A stretch of DNA of 64,000 nt. It comes from Nesterenkonia pannonica (GTDB lineage: Bacteria > Actinomycetota > Actinomycetes > Actinomycetales > Micrococcaceae). Below are positions 22,025 to 32,272 of the stretch, piece by piece; position 1 is the first letter of the stretch, and each line of letters starts with the position of its first letter. The DNA lies in NCBI RefSeq assembly GCF_019575955.1, contig NZ_CP080575.1, forward strand, positions 930,001-994,000, written 5' to 3'. The notes below the pieces were generated by a model. The model saw only the letters and a list, made by a program, of their open reading frames with translations. It did not search any database and had not been told where the DNA came from. Both the position numbers and the translations under genes were made by a program.

Positions 22025-22760
22025 ATGCTCGACGAACTCGTCATCATCCCTGCCCGTTACCGATCCTCCCGCCTGCCCGGCAAACCCCTGGTGGACCTCG
22101 CTAAGCAGGCCCATGATCATCCGCACCGCCGAACGCTGCTTCGAGGTCGTCGACCGGGACCACGTCGTCGTCGCCACCGATGACGAGCGCATCGCCGAAG
22201 CATGCCGGGAGCACAACGTGCGCTACGAGATGACCCGCGATGACCACCCCACCGGCGGCGACCGCGTCGCCGAAGTGGCCGCGCGCATCCCCGCCAAGAC
22301 CTACATCAACGTCCAAGGCGACGAGCCCGTCTTCAACCCCGAAGACCTGCGCATCATCATTGAGGCCGCCCGCGCCGACCGCACCCGCACCTACATCGGC
22401 TACTGCGAGATGACCGAGGAGCAGTGGAAGGACTCGAAGTACATCAAGCTGCTCTTCGGCCAGAACAGGCAGCTCATCTACATCGGCCGGGCCCCGGTGC
22501 CCCACGGCCACAGCGGCGAATTCCAGGTCGGCTACCGGCAGGTGTGCGTCTACGCCTACCCGCTGGAGGTCCTCCAGGCTTTCGCCGCCCCGGGGAAGAA
22601 GACCCCGCTGGAGGAGATCGAGGACAACGAGGTGATGCGGTTCCTCGAACTCGGGCTGCCCGTCGACGTTCTCGAAATGTCAGAGGACTCCATGCCCGTC
22701 GACCGCCCCGACGACGTCCCGCTCGTCACCGCCAGGCTCCACGAGCTCGGGCTCGCCTGA
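22025..22760 (+). CDS. kdsB: Second CMP-ulosonate (CMP-Kdo-type) synthetase
   Basis: About 245 residues. The start at ATG 22025 follows GAGGGA and gives the family opening LVIIPARYRSSRLPGKPLVDL. After a break at TAAGC 22102-22106 the protein continues as PMIIRTAERCFEVV, VVVATDDERIAEACREH, GGDRVAEVA, YINVQGDEPVFNPEDLR and ends SMPVDRPDDVPLV. It activates an ulosonic acid with CTP in the cytoplasm. It differs well from the 13657 copy, so this is probably not a recent duplication but a second acceptor sugar or a second polymer. It lies on the same side as the GT29-like genes at 24.6-28.2 kb, which would use a CMP-sugar. Confidence 0.87.
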
Positions 22761-22851
22761 CACCCCTAGCCTGCGAATGTGACTGCAGGCCACCCGAAGC
22801 GAGCGGTCGTCTGGAGCGCAGGCGCCCGAGGATTCTTGCGACGTGCGACCA

Positions 22852-23345
22852 TCATCGCCAGGTCAGGGCCTCGGCGAACTGCACGAGGGTGCCGGGTTCG
22901 CCGCCCCCGCTCAGCCACTCAGAAGCAGAGCGATCGCCGAGCTCGTGGCGCGGGGTGGTCATGAAGTGTTCGACATCTGCCGGGTGGTAGTCGTCCGGAA
23001 GGGCGCTGACGACCTTCTCAAGGTGGGGAAGAGCCCCTGGTCGGAGAACTGCCACATTGGGAAAAGATGCTGCCGCCCTGAGCTGTCGGTGCCGGCTGCA
23101 TACAGCTTGCCCTGCTTCAGGCGCTGCCGAATCGCCCCGTCCGAGACCCCGAGACGCTTGGCCACCTCCTTGGTGGTCAAGGCCGACTCAATTGCCTGTG
23201 CGTCAAGAAGCTCAGTGCTGGCCATGACCTCGACCCGGTTCTCGCGAAGCCTCTCAGGCGCGAAATCTGTCTCCGTCGCGTCAGTGTGCTGCAGCAGAAA
23301 GTCGCGTTCAGCTCGAGGTATCGGGTCAGGCGAGGAGATGCGCAT
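22852..23345 (-). CDS. DNA-binding protein of the MbcA/ParS/Xre-antitoxin-like type
   Basis: About 164 residues. A helix-turn-helix near residues 55-80 reads LTTKEVAKRLGVSDGAIRQR, then a short linker with LFPMWQF, and a C-terminal domain with LPHLEKVVSAL, HPADVEHFMTTP and SASEWLSGGGEPGTLVQFAEAL. That layout resembles antitoxins whose partner is a RES-domain toxin; no such toxin is next to it. The start ATG (23345) overlaps the stop of the upstream glycosyltransferase gene by one base (TGATG), so translation is coupled. One break at C4 near 23034-23037 is bridged. It may be a regulator of the glycan genes or an orphan antitoxin. Confidence 0.6.
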
Positions 23346-24504
23346 CAGGCGGAGGCCCCGTCGGCCTTAGCCCGGGCGCGCTCGCGGACCTCCAGGGCCG
23401 CACCCTGGACGGTGTGGGCGTCATCGCTGCCCAGCGCCTCAAGCATCATCAGTGCCTCCTCCGTCAGGCCTGACGTGGACGCCTGCACCCCATACAGCAC
23501 CGTCATGTACCGGGCGTGCTGGGCCAGCTCCAGTGCGAGAGACGGCTCCTGCTTGCGCAGAATCAGGGCGGGCAGCTGATTCTTCAGGAACCGGTTCCAA
23601 TAATGGACCCGCATCCGCCCCGCCAGCTTGCCCACATCTCCGGCGCCGCCCCTGGCCAGCGCCAGCAGCCCGAACACATCATGGAGGAACCGCAGCTGCT
23701 GCACCGCCGTGATCTCCGCCCGAGAGATATTGCCCCGTGAGACCGTGCGCTGCACCTCCGAGGGGTCATCGGCCTCCAAGGTGATGAAGTAGCAGTCCAC
23801 GTCGTCCACCCGCGACGTCCGCTGCGCATACAGGAACGCCGCCACCATGAACGGGTGATCGTTGCAGTAGATCAGCTGCTCATTGAACCGGTACGGCAGC
23901 GACCTCAGGAACTCCGTGCGGAACAGCTTCTGCACATGCAGGCTGTTCAGCCAGCCCGAGTGATACTCGTGCACACGAGTGCCCTGCGCGTCCCGGATGT
24001 TCGGCGCCGGACGGTTCACCCCCACATAGTGGCCCGTGACCACCTGGGCATCCCGCACCGCGGCCTCCCTCGTCATCGCCTCCAGCGCCTGCGGGCCCAG
24101 ATAGTCATCCCCGTCCGCCAGAAACACGAACTCGCCGCGAGCCCGCTCCATGATCAGGTTCCGGCCCCGCGACGGCGTGCCCGTATTGCCTTGGCGATGC
24201 ACCTCAAAGCCTGCCCAGCTTACCGAATCCGCGAAGGCCTCAGCCGTGTCCGCGGTGCCGTCCGACGAGCCGTCGTCCACCACAATCACCTCGATGTGGC
24301 CAGCCCCCAACGACTGCTCCAGGATGCTCTCCAGGCAGCGGGTGATGCGCTCACCCTCGTTGTGCGCGGTGACGCCCACCGTCACCAGAGGCTCGTCCCC
24401 GAGACCGCCTTCACAGCGCTGCGGACACGGGAGCGCAGCGCCCGCCGACGCCGCAGCTCATCACGGGCACGGGAGACCTGACGCAGAGACGGAAAAAGAA
24501 TCAT
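23345..24504 (-). CDS. GT2 family glycosyltransferase
   Basis: About 386 residues. After a basic N terminus (RARDELRRRRALRSRVR) comes a GT2 domain: LVTVGVTAHNEGERI, IEVIVVDDGSSDGTADTAE, GNTGTPSRGRNLIMERA and the metal-binding FLADGDDYLG. A later block, YCNDHPFMVAAFLYAQ, is at the place of the catalytic base region. The C-terminal ~120 residues are helical. Start ATG 24504 is chosen since it precedes the basic helix; one break at C4 near 24395-24398 splits off the first 36 residues. It is divergent from the TPR/GT29-like genes and the DNA-binding protein follows it. A cytoplasmic transferase for a wall or capsule polymer is likely. Confidence 0.8.
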
Positions 24505-24560
24505 CGCGTGCCATTCTGCACTGTCATGACCGTCCGTACCTGGCAGTAAACTCAGCAGTG

Positions 24561-26537
24561 ATGCTGAAGACACTCGTGATGGGCGCAGAAGTAAGTACGG
24601 CGCACCGTGCGCGTCCTCGGACGCATACCCGGTGCCGAGTAAGCCTGGCGCGCGCCGTCATCGCCTCCGCGCGGGCCGTGCCCACCCCGCCCAAGCCGAA
24701 TTCGCGGGCAAGGACCCCGCCCTGCGACGTCTACACGCCCAAGCCGCCACTGTGCTGTTCGAAGCCAACCCGCGCGGCGCCCAACAGGTGCTGGACCAGC
24801 TCGACCTCGCCTCCGCGACCGACGCCGACCAGCTCGAACGCATGGCCGTGCGCTACATGAAGCTCGGCGAATTCGAAGCAGCCCTGGCCATGCGCCAGCG
24901 CGCCGCCGCACTCGACCCCACGACCCCGTCGGCACCTCGCCCTGGCCCGCTCCCTGCAGCGCGCCAGCAAAAGGGCCTCACCCGCGACCCCGTCCTGGGA
25001 CTGCGGCCCGGCGGAGAGCCCCAGGTCGACGAAGCCCGCGAAGCCCTACGAGCCGCCGCCGAGCTGGCGCCCGGGCACCCCGCCGTGCTCCGCGAGCAGG
25101 GCGACCTCGAATTCGCCCACGGCGACCAGGATCACGGCCTCGCCCTCCTCGAAGAGGCCGTCGCCGCCAGGCCCACCGCCGCCGGGTACAAAGACCTCGG
25201 CCAGCGGTACCGCAAGCCGCAGATCCAACGCCTCGACGACGCCCTCAGCGCCTACGAGAGCTCCCTGCAGCTCAACCCCGCGACGGGCAGGTCTTCCGAG
25301 CCGTCGTCACCCTCGGCTGCCGCACCAGCCACGACTGGCCCCGCCTCTGGCGCAGCGCCCTGCTCTACGAACGCTCCCGGGGCTGCGCCTGCCCGGAACC
25401 GGCAGCCGACGGCGCAGCCGCCTCACCGCAGAGTTCGCCGACCTCTTCACCGAAGCGCCCATCACACCCGCACGCGCACACAGCGCCGTAGCCCGTCTGG
25501 AAGCCACCGGGGAGCGCGCGGCCTACTCTCCTGGCCCACCACCGCGCTCATCACCTACCGGCTGCAGTTCGCCGGGCACCTCACCGCTTACTTCCGGCTG
25601 CGCCGCCAGCTCGCCGAACGCACCCGCGAATGGCTCGGCAGCGTCTCCGCAGGCCACGCCTACCACCGGCAGAAGCTCCTCGCCGCCGAGGTCTACCTCG
25701 ACCGCCTCGACGAGGCCCTCGCCCTCATCGACCCCATGCCCTGGAAGCCTCAGAGCCCCCTGGCCGCCCAGCAGCTGCGCAAGCTCGCCGCCGACGTGCA
25801 CCTGCTGCGCGGCAGCACCGGCCCCTACCTCGAATACTCCTGCGCCGCCCGCGCCCAGCAGCCCATGCAGGCCGAAGGGGCCGCCGAGCAGCTCGTCGCC
25901 GGGAAACGCGTGGCCATCGTCGGCCCCGTCGACACCGGAGACCGACTCGGGAGCTCATCGACAGCTACGACGTCATCGTCCGGCCCCGGTTCGCCCCCGA
26001 GTTCGTCCAGCAGCACCAGGACGCCCAAGGCAGCCGCACCGACATCGTCTACCTCAACGACCACGACATCCACGCCTCCGTGACCGCCATGCAGGAGGCC
26101 GTAGACGCCGGTCAGCTGCAGCTCGCCGTGGCCCGGCCCAGCAGCATCAGCCGCCACGGCGCGGCCCAGCAGCCCTGGCTGCGGTTCTACCGGCAGGAGT
26201 TCGCGCTCTCCCACCACGGCGCACTGCTCGGCATCCCCGCATGGTCTACGACCTCGCCCAGTTCGAGCCCGCCGAGATCGCCGTGTTCAACACCGACCTC
26301 TACACCGGCACCGACGCCTTCGCCGTCGGATACCGGGAGGACAAGGACACCGTCTTCGGCCCCGGATCCGCCATGAACGACCTCATCGTCAACCACGACC
26401 TGCGATTCGACTTCACCTTCCTGCAGCGGCTGCAGCAGGCTTACCTCCTCACCGCCCACGGGCGCACCGCCGAGGTCCTCAGCCTCACCCCAGATCAATA
26501 TGTCCGCGCTCTCGAAACCGGAAGCGCCCTGCGATAG
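24561..26537 (+). CDS. TPR protein with C-terminal GT29 (sialyltransferase)-like domain, copy 1
   Basis: About 640 residues. The start is unsure: ATG 24561 or GTG 24632, with a TAAGC string at 24640 suggesting a break between. The N-terminal ~430 residues are helical TPR-like repeats (ERMAVRYMKLGEFEAALAMR, AREALRAAAELAPGHPAVLR, HGLALLEEAVAARP). The C-terminal domain opens with GKRVAIVGPVDTGDRLG near 25903, then IDSYDVIVRPRF and RTDIVYLND, the layout of sialylmotif L of GT29, and later MVYDLAQFEPAEIAVFNTDL and YTGTDAFAVGYRED near 26300, at the place of motif S. GT29 enzymes use CMP-sugars. Breaks near 25280, 25950 and 26240. It is followed in 10 bases by its paralogue. Confidence 0.68.
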
Positions 26538-26547
26538 GAGAAAGACC

Positions 26548-28250
26548 ATGGCTGTGTCACTGCACGGGCTGCGCGGAAAGATCGCAGGCGCCGCCGTGCT
26601 CAAGGGAGCCGTCCGGCGGGCTACTCCTCACCCCGGTCGCCAAAGCGATCAGCACCGTCGCCGACGCTGTAGAGCCCGGCACGGTCGCCGCAGGGAAGCC
26701 GAAGCCAGCGGGTCCTACCGCGGGCTCCTCGCCGGCATGCTGCGCGAGGCGCTGCCGGCACCACCCGTCGACCACACCGACGTGATCTTCGACGCCGTCT
26801 GCGGACTCATCCCTGGCCCCCGAACGGAACACGTCAGCTACCAGGAGCTCCTGGACCGCGCCGAAGCCCAGCCCACCGTCGGCAACCTGCTCGCCGCCGC
26901 CGCTGAGGCCCGCTTACCCTACAACGCAGACTTCACCCGCGCCCTTCAGCTCTACGAAGCCGCCTTCGAGAAGAACCCGCAGGACCTCCGCGCCTACGAA
27001 GGCATCCTCAGCACCACCGGACGCACCGACCTGGACTGGCAGCGCGTATGGGAGGCCGCCTCCGCGCTCAAGCCCAAGCGCGGACTCCTCGGCGCCGACT
27101 CCCTCTTCTGGGTCCCCATCAACCAGCTCTTCCAGCCGCAGCCGCCCGCCGAAGCGCTGCGCCGGGCCAAGCCCCTGCTGGAGCAGTACCGCCCCCGCGT
27201 CATCCGGCTGCACCAGTTGCTCATCGAAACCATCACCGCGCGTCTCCAGTTTCTCGGCGAATTCCGGGCCGCCCAGAGCCTGCGCGCGGCTATGGCCGAG
27301 AACAGGGTCCGCGAACTGCGCGGCATCCCGTTGGAATCCCCCTCTGGCTCAAGCACCTCCTCGGCGCCTACGCCCACCTGGACCAGGACGCCCGCCTGCT
27401 GCGCACCGCCACCCGCCCGCCCCTGGACACCGGCACCGTACGCGCGGCATCGCCGCCGAAAAGCTGCGCGCCGACGCCGCCCTCTACACCGGCGACCCCT
27501 CCCACCTCGTCGCCCACGCGGCCCGCCGACGCGCAGAGCTCACCCTCCCCGGCGACGAGACCATGCACCAGCTCATCCACGGCAAGCGCGTCGCCGTCGT
27601 TGGGCCCGCCGCGGCCTCCGACGCCCTCGGAGCGGCCATCGAGGACTACGACATCGTCGTGCGCACCCAGTACAAGCCCCAGACCCTCCGAGGCAGGGCC
27701 GGAAAAGTCGGCGAACGCACCGACATCGCCTATTTCCAGACCAAAGACCTCACCGCCGACTGGGACCAGCTCGCCGACACCATCCCCACCAGCGGCGTGA
27801 AGCTGGCCGTGGCCCGGCCGCTGATGCACACCGTCCTCTCCGCCGAAGGGCGGCAGGCCCCTGACTGGCTGCGCTTCGCCCGGTTCGAATACGGCCTCTA
27901 CTTCCGCGGCGCCCCCTGGGCATCCAGCGCATCCTCTACGACCTGCTGCAGTTCGCCCCCGCCGAGATCGGCCTCTTCCACGCCGACTTCTACGCCGGGA
28001 CCGGCACCTTCACCGCCGGATACCGGCACCAGGAGAACACCTTCGGGCGCCACTCGGCCCTGAACGACCTGGTGATGATGCACGACCTCGGCTACGAGTT
28101 CCGGTTCGTCCAGCGCCTCCTCCGCGCCGGGACCATCACCGCCCACGGCACCGCCGCCGAGGTCCTCAGCCTCAGCGAAGACGAATACCTCGGTTACTCG
28201 AGAGCGGACCCCTGGCCGCGCTCTCGCCCAACCGGGCCATGCGGCAGTGA
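26548..28250 (+). CDS. TPR protein with C-terminal GT29 (sialyltransferase)-like domain, copy 2
   Basis: About 567 residues; start ATG 26548 with AGGAG just before. The helical N-terminal part contains TPR-like units (FTRALQLYEAAFEKNPQDLR). The C-terminal domain has HGKRVAVVGPAAASDALG near 27580, IEDYDIVVRTQYKPQ and GERTDIAYFQ near 27711: the order V-V-G, I-D/E-x-x-D-x-V-x-R, G-x-RT is that of sialylmotif L. Near 27925 come QRILYDLLQFAPAEIGLFH and YAGTGTFTAGYRHQ, like the first copy. Breaks near 26620, 27340, 27440 and 27917. With KdsB nearby, I infer transfer of a CMP-activated ulosonic acid to a wall polymer. The bacterial members of GT29 are few and little studied, so the family call should be tested. 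Confidence 0.7.
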
Positions 28251-28331
28251 CCGTTCAGCACCACGAAGGTGCCGTTCACACCAGGTCGTGATGATGCTGT
28301 GATCCTTTGACCCCTGCCGTACTCTGGGGCC

Positions 28332-29386
28332 GTGACGGATCACCTTTTGGACAGCACCCCGCCCCCGAGGAAAGGGGACGGAAGAAGAGCTCCCTCGGCA
28401 GACGAGTCCTGCTCGTCACCCTCTCCCTGGCAGCCCTGGTGGTGGTCGGCGGAGCGGCAGCCGTCGCCCTGTACCTCGGCTCCCTGAGCTCCAACTACGA
28501 AGAGTCCGTCAACGTCCTCCCCGAGGACCAGACCTTCCCGACGCAGACCGGCCCGAGGCCCCACCGCCGACGACGGCTCAGAGTCCGAGCAGCTGAACAT
28601 CCTGCTGCTGGGCTCCGACGCAGGAGGCGGCTCCGGCGAGGACGAGAACGTCCCCTGGCTGCCCGACGCCGCCCGCGCCGACAGCATCATGTGGGTCCAC
28701 GTCCCCACGACCGCGAATCCGTGCAGATCATGTCCATCATGCGCGACACCTGGGTGCCCATCGCCTACCAGAGCGAGGCCAAGATCAACGCCTCCCTGAG
28801 CTACGACGGGCCCGAGACCGCCGTCGCCACCCTGGAGAACCTCATCGGCGTGCCGATCGACCACGTCGCCGCCGTCGATATGGAAGGCTTCCAGGGCCTC
28901 GTGGAGGCCAAGGACGGGGTCACTGTGAACTCGCCCCAGAGCTTCACCTCCCAGGATGGCTACCACTTCGAAGCTACTCCCAGGAGCTCAGCTCCTCCGA
29001 GGCGCTGAGCTTTGTGCGCGAGCGCCAAGCCTTCAGCGACGGCGACTACACCCGAGTGGCCAACCACCAAGCCTTCATGGAAGGCGTTCTCAGCGGCGTC
29101 CTCACGCCCCAGAACCTCTCAACCCGGCCCGGGTCCACGACATGGTCACCGGCTTCACCCCCACATGACCGTGGACTCCGAGCTCTCCGAATCCGGGTAC
29201 ATCGCAGACCTCGGCTGGGACATGCGCAGCGTCCGCGCCGGGGACATCACCAGTTTCACCCTCCCCAACAACGGCATCGGCACCGCAGGCTCAGAGTCCA
29301 TCGTCGTCGCCGACTACGACGCCTTCGACGAAGCCGGCGAGGCCATGCGCGAGGGCACGTTCGAGCAGTACGCCGACCAGCACTGA
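28332..29386 (+). CDS. LytR-CpsA-Psr (LCP) wall-polymer ligase
   Basis: About 351 residues. A short basic cytoplasmic tail (GRKKSSLGRR) and one membrane helix (VLLVTLSLAALVVVGGAAAV) lead to an extracellular LCP domain: NILLLGSD near 28600, ADSIMWVHV, VQIMSIMRDTWV near 28721 with the conserved arginine and aspartate, KINASLSYDGPE, VDHVAAVDMEGF-like VAAVDMEGFQGLV, and DYTRVANHQAFM near 29043. LCP enzymes move lipid-linked teichoic or capsular polymers onto peptidoglycan or other carriers. Start GTG 28332; the break in G4 near 28374-28377 is bridged, and others lie near 28555, 28700, 28975 and 29120. It follows the GT29-like pair and presumably attaches the polymer made by these enzymes. Confidence 0.85.
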
Positions 29387-29424
29387 TTGGTTCCCGGCAC
29401 TGAAGCGCCGTAAGCTGGGGAGTC

Positions 29425-30937
29425 ATGACATCGCCCCAGGACGACGCTGCCGAGCTCGAGGCACTCGCCAGCCATCCGGACACCGACTGGGATGTTCTCC
29501 ACTGGATCGCTGAGAACTACCCGGAGCTCAGGCCTGCCGTCGCAGCCAACCCAGGCACCTACCAGGAGCTCATCGACGCGCTCGCCTCCCTCGGAGATCC
29601 AGAGATCGACTCGGCCATCGCCATGCGCGGCCGCAGCGGCATCAACTCCGGCCGGGCCGCCACAGACCCGCTCGCCGGCATGTTCGACACCTCCCGCCGA
29701 CTGCCCGCCTACACCGAGCCGGGCTACCAGGATTACGCGCCCTACCCCGCAGCTTACCAGGCGCAGCCCGTCCAGGACGAGTACCTACGAGGAGCCGCCC
29801 ACACCGCAGCCGGCCGCGTACACGGCCCCTGCTGCCATGCCGCCGGAGCCGGAGCCCGTGCAGCGCACGCCGGCCCAGCCTGAGGCAGCGCCGCCCGCGC
29901 CAGCCCAGTCGGAGCCAGCACATTCTGTCCCGGCCGAGGAGGTCGCCTCAGCGCCCGTAGTCCCCAGCGAGCCCGCTGCCGACTACGACGACACCTCCAC
30001 TCAGGCCTACCCCGCAGTGGCCGCGCAGCCCGCAGCCATCCCGCCTGCACCCCACCAGACCCCGGATACCGGCCGTCGGCTGCCAGACGGCGGCGCTCCA
30101 TGGTTCCCGTGGCGGCAGTGATCGGCCTCATCGCAGTAGTCGGACTGGGCATCGTCGCAGCCTTCGCGCTGCTCACCGGCGACGAAGACCCCGTCGCCGA
30201 CGAGCCAGCCCCACCGGCCGAGGAGCAGCCCGTCCAAGACCCCGCCGAGGACGAGGACGACGGTGAGCCCACCCCGCCGGAGGAGGACGACGCCGAACCT
30301 GAGGAGGACCAGGTCCTCGAGGCGCAGGCAGCCGTAGCCTCCCTGCCCGAGGACACCAACTGTGAGGCCCAGGAGGACGCCGAGACCTTCGCCGCATGGA
30401 TCAGCGCCGCCCCGAGGGCGACGGCATGACCGACGAAGACGTCAGCACCGCGCAGGAGTCCCTGGCCGGGCTGCAGGACTCATGCGACGCCGAGCACGCC
30501 GGGATGACCGTCGGTGAGCTCCGGGCCGAGGCCCCGACCACCAGATGCTCAACGAGCTCAGCTACGACTGGGTCGACCGAGGCATCGGAGACCGCGGAGC
30601 CCAGACCGTCAGCGGCTTCGTCACCCCCGACGGCAACATCGCCTGCGACTTCTCCGACGGTGTCAGCTGCACCGTCTATGACCACCAGTACACCGACGGC
30701 TGCGACGGCAATGAGGGCACCACCTACTCCATGACTGTCAACGGCGCCGAGATGGACTGCGACAGCCACGTTGGTGACGCGGGCGATCGGGAGACGATGC
30801 CGCACGACGAGATCGGCACCGACGGCTTCATCGAGTGCGCCTCCCTGGACGACCGGGTGAGCTGCTACAGCGCACTCAACCCCGCCGTCGGATTCGAGAT
30901 CTCAGACATCGGCCACTACACCTACGGCTCCGGCTGA
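29425..30937 (+). CDS. LRV-repeat, proline-rich, single-pass membrane protein
   Basis: About 504 residues. The N-terminal ~60 residues contain an LRV-like unit (WDVLHWIAENYPELRPAVAA, TYQELIDALASLGDPEID). A long proline/alanine/glutamate-rich cytoplasmic linker follows, then a membrane helix (VAAVIGLIAVVGLGIVAAFALL near 30110), a strongly acidic stretch and an extracellular domain with several cysteines (residues from about 370 on: NIACDFSDGVSCTVYDH, TDGCDGNEG, IECASLDDRVSC). Such proteins are widespread in Micrococcales; the function is not known to me. Breaks near 29785, 30098, 30408 and 30535 are bridged by domain continuity. Confidence 0.7.
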
Positions 30938-31023
30938 GCCGACTGGCAGGCCCATTCGCAAGCTGAGGGCCAGCCTCTGCTGTAGGCCAGCTGCGCGCCT
31001 GGCTGTAGGCCAGACGCGCGTCA

Positions 31024-31040
31024 GGGGCCGCTCAGGCCCC
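31024..31040. terminator. GC-rich hairpin between convergent genes
   Basis: GGGGCC (31024-31029) pairs with GGCCCC (31035-31040) over a five-base loop, between the stop of the LRV gene (30937) and the stop of the glycerophosphotransferase gene (31049). Just before it, the 12-base string GCTGTAGGCCAG occurs twice (near 30980 and 31001). No T tract is seen. Confidence 0.5.
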
Positions 31041-31048
31041 GTGAAGGC

Positions 31049-32145
31049 CTAGCTGAGGTTCAGGGCCCGCACGATCCGGTCGGCGCAGCCAGGGCCCTCC
31101 TCGGGCAGCTCACCGGAGGGCCCGGTGACGAAGTTCAGGTGACGGGCCCGCCACCGGCTGTAGTCCAGGTGCTTGAGCCGCATCGCCGTGTTGGCCGCCT
31201 CCTCCGCGGTGGCGACGATCGGCCCCGGCGATTCCGCCTCGTAGTCCAGCGGGAAGCCGCGCGTGTTCCGGAACTCCTCCAGGTCGTAGGCCCAGAAGAT
31301 CGTCGGAATGTCCTTCAGCGCAGCCTCGTACACCACCGCCGAATAGTCGGAGATGATCACATCGGCCACCGAGAGCCAGTCCATGATGCCGAACTCGGCG
31401 CCGCTGACGGTGCTGCCGTCGTCGGGCACCGGAGTCTTGTCCACCGGGTGCGGGATGATGACCAAGTTGGTGTCCGTGCCGCGGAACTGCTCAGCCAGCT
31501 CCTCATAGGGCAGGCCGCGCTTCAGCCGGGATGTGGGCGTGTACAGCACAGTGCGTCCCTCGGCCAGCTCCGGGTGTCGCCTGAGGATCCGCTCCCGACG
31601 CTTCTGGCTGCCCTCGTCATCCAGCAGGTAGTCCACCCGGGCCATGCCGAAGGGCTGCACCGACTCCGGCGCAATCTGAAAGGCCTTGGCGAACACCTCA
31701 GCGGGCACCGTGCCTACCGCGCACATGAACGTGTAGTTCGCATGCATCCGCATCACCTTCGCCACCGCCGGGTCCGGGCCCTCAGGGTGCCCGCCACCAG
31801 GTAGGCGAAGTTCTTGAACCCGCCCATCGCGTGCCAGATCTGCCCCACAGGCAGGCCCTTGCGATGATTGAGCACGCTGACCGGGATGATGTAGCCGTCC
31901 ACCAGGATGCCCCGGCAGGTGGCCAGGTGGTACATCTCCCGCACCGCGGCGAACAGGTACCCCATGGAAAGCTTCTTGTGCTTGATCACCTTGATCTCAT
32001 AATCCGGGTGATTCCGCCTGATGGAATCCTTCAGCAGTGCGAAGTCCACCCGAATCTGGCGCAGATCCCTGGTCATCAGCACCACTTTGCGCTGCGTGGG
32101 CAGCAGCTTCAGCACCGCGTAGATCATGCGGGCTCCCAGGACCAT
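31049..32145 (-). CDS. CDP-glycerol:glycerophosphotransferase (TagF/TagB-like)
   Basis: About 365 residues. A hydrophobic N-terminal segment (MIYAVLKLLP) is followed by the CDP-glycerol glycerophosphotransferase domain: QIWHAMGGFKNFAY with the conserved histidine, FGMARVDYLLD, TVLYTPTSR, LVIIPHPVD, DVIISDYSAVVYEAAL and TIFWAYDLEEFRNTRGFPLDY. The family polymerises or primes poly(glycerol-phosphate)-type wall teichoic acid on the inner face of the membrane. ATG 32145 is the first in frame, but the hydrophobic helix appears to extend upstream in the same frame, so GTG 32224 with a frame error is possible. One break near 31780-31790. Divergent from the M16 protease gene. Confidence 0.82.
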
Positions 32146-32272
32146 GATTCCTAGGGCATACGGGAGGACTCGGCGAATAGCTGCATCCTCCCTCAGGGCC
32201 TGACAATGAGCGAATATTTATCACGGATACCCTAACTCACCCCGCATTACATCCGGGTAGCTTGGAGGCACT

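Noticed and set aside
24561-28250. Long minus-strand frames antisense to the TPR/GT29-like genes
   Set aside because: They are the glycine/valine-rich mirror frames common in high-GC DNA and have no motif.
30960-31020. CRISPR-like array from the repeated GCTGTAGGCCAG
   Set aside because: Only two copies 21 bases apart, no spacers of regular length and no cas genes.
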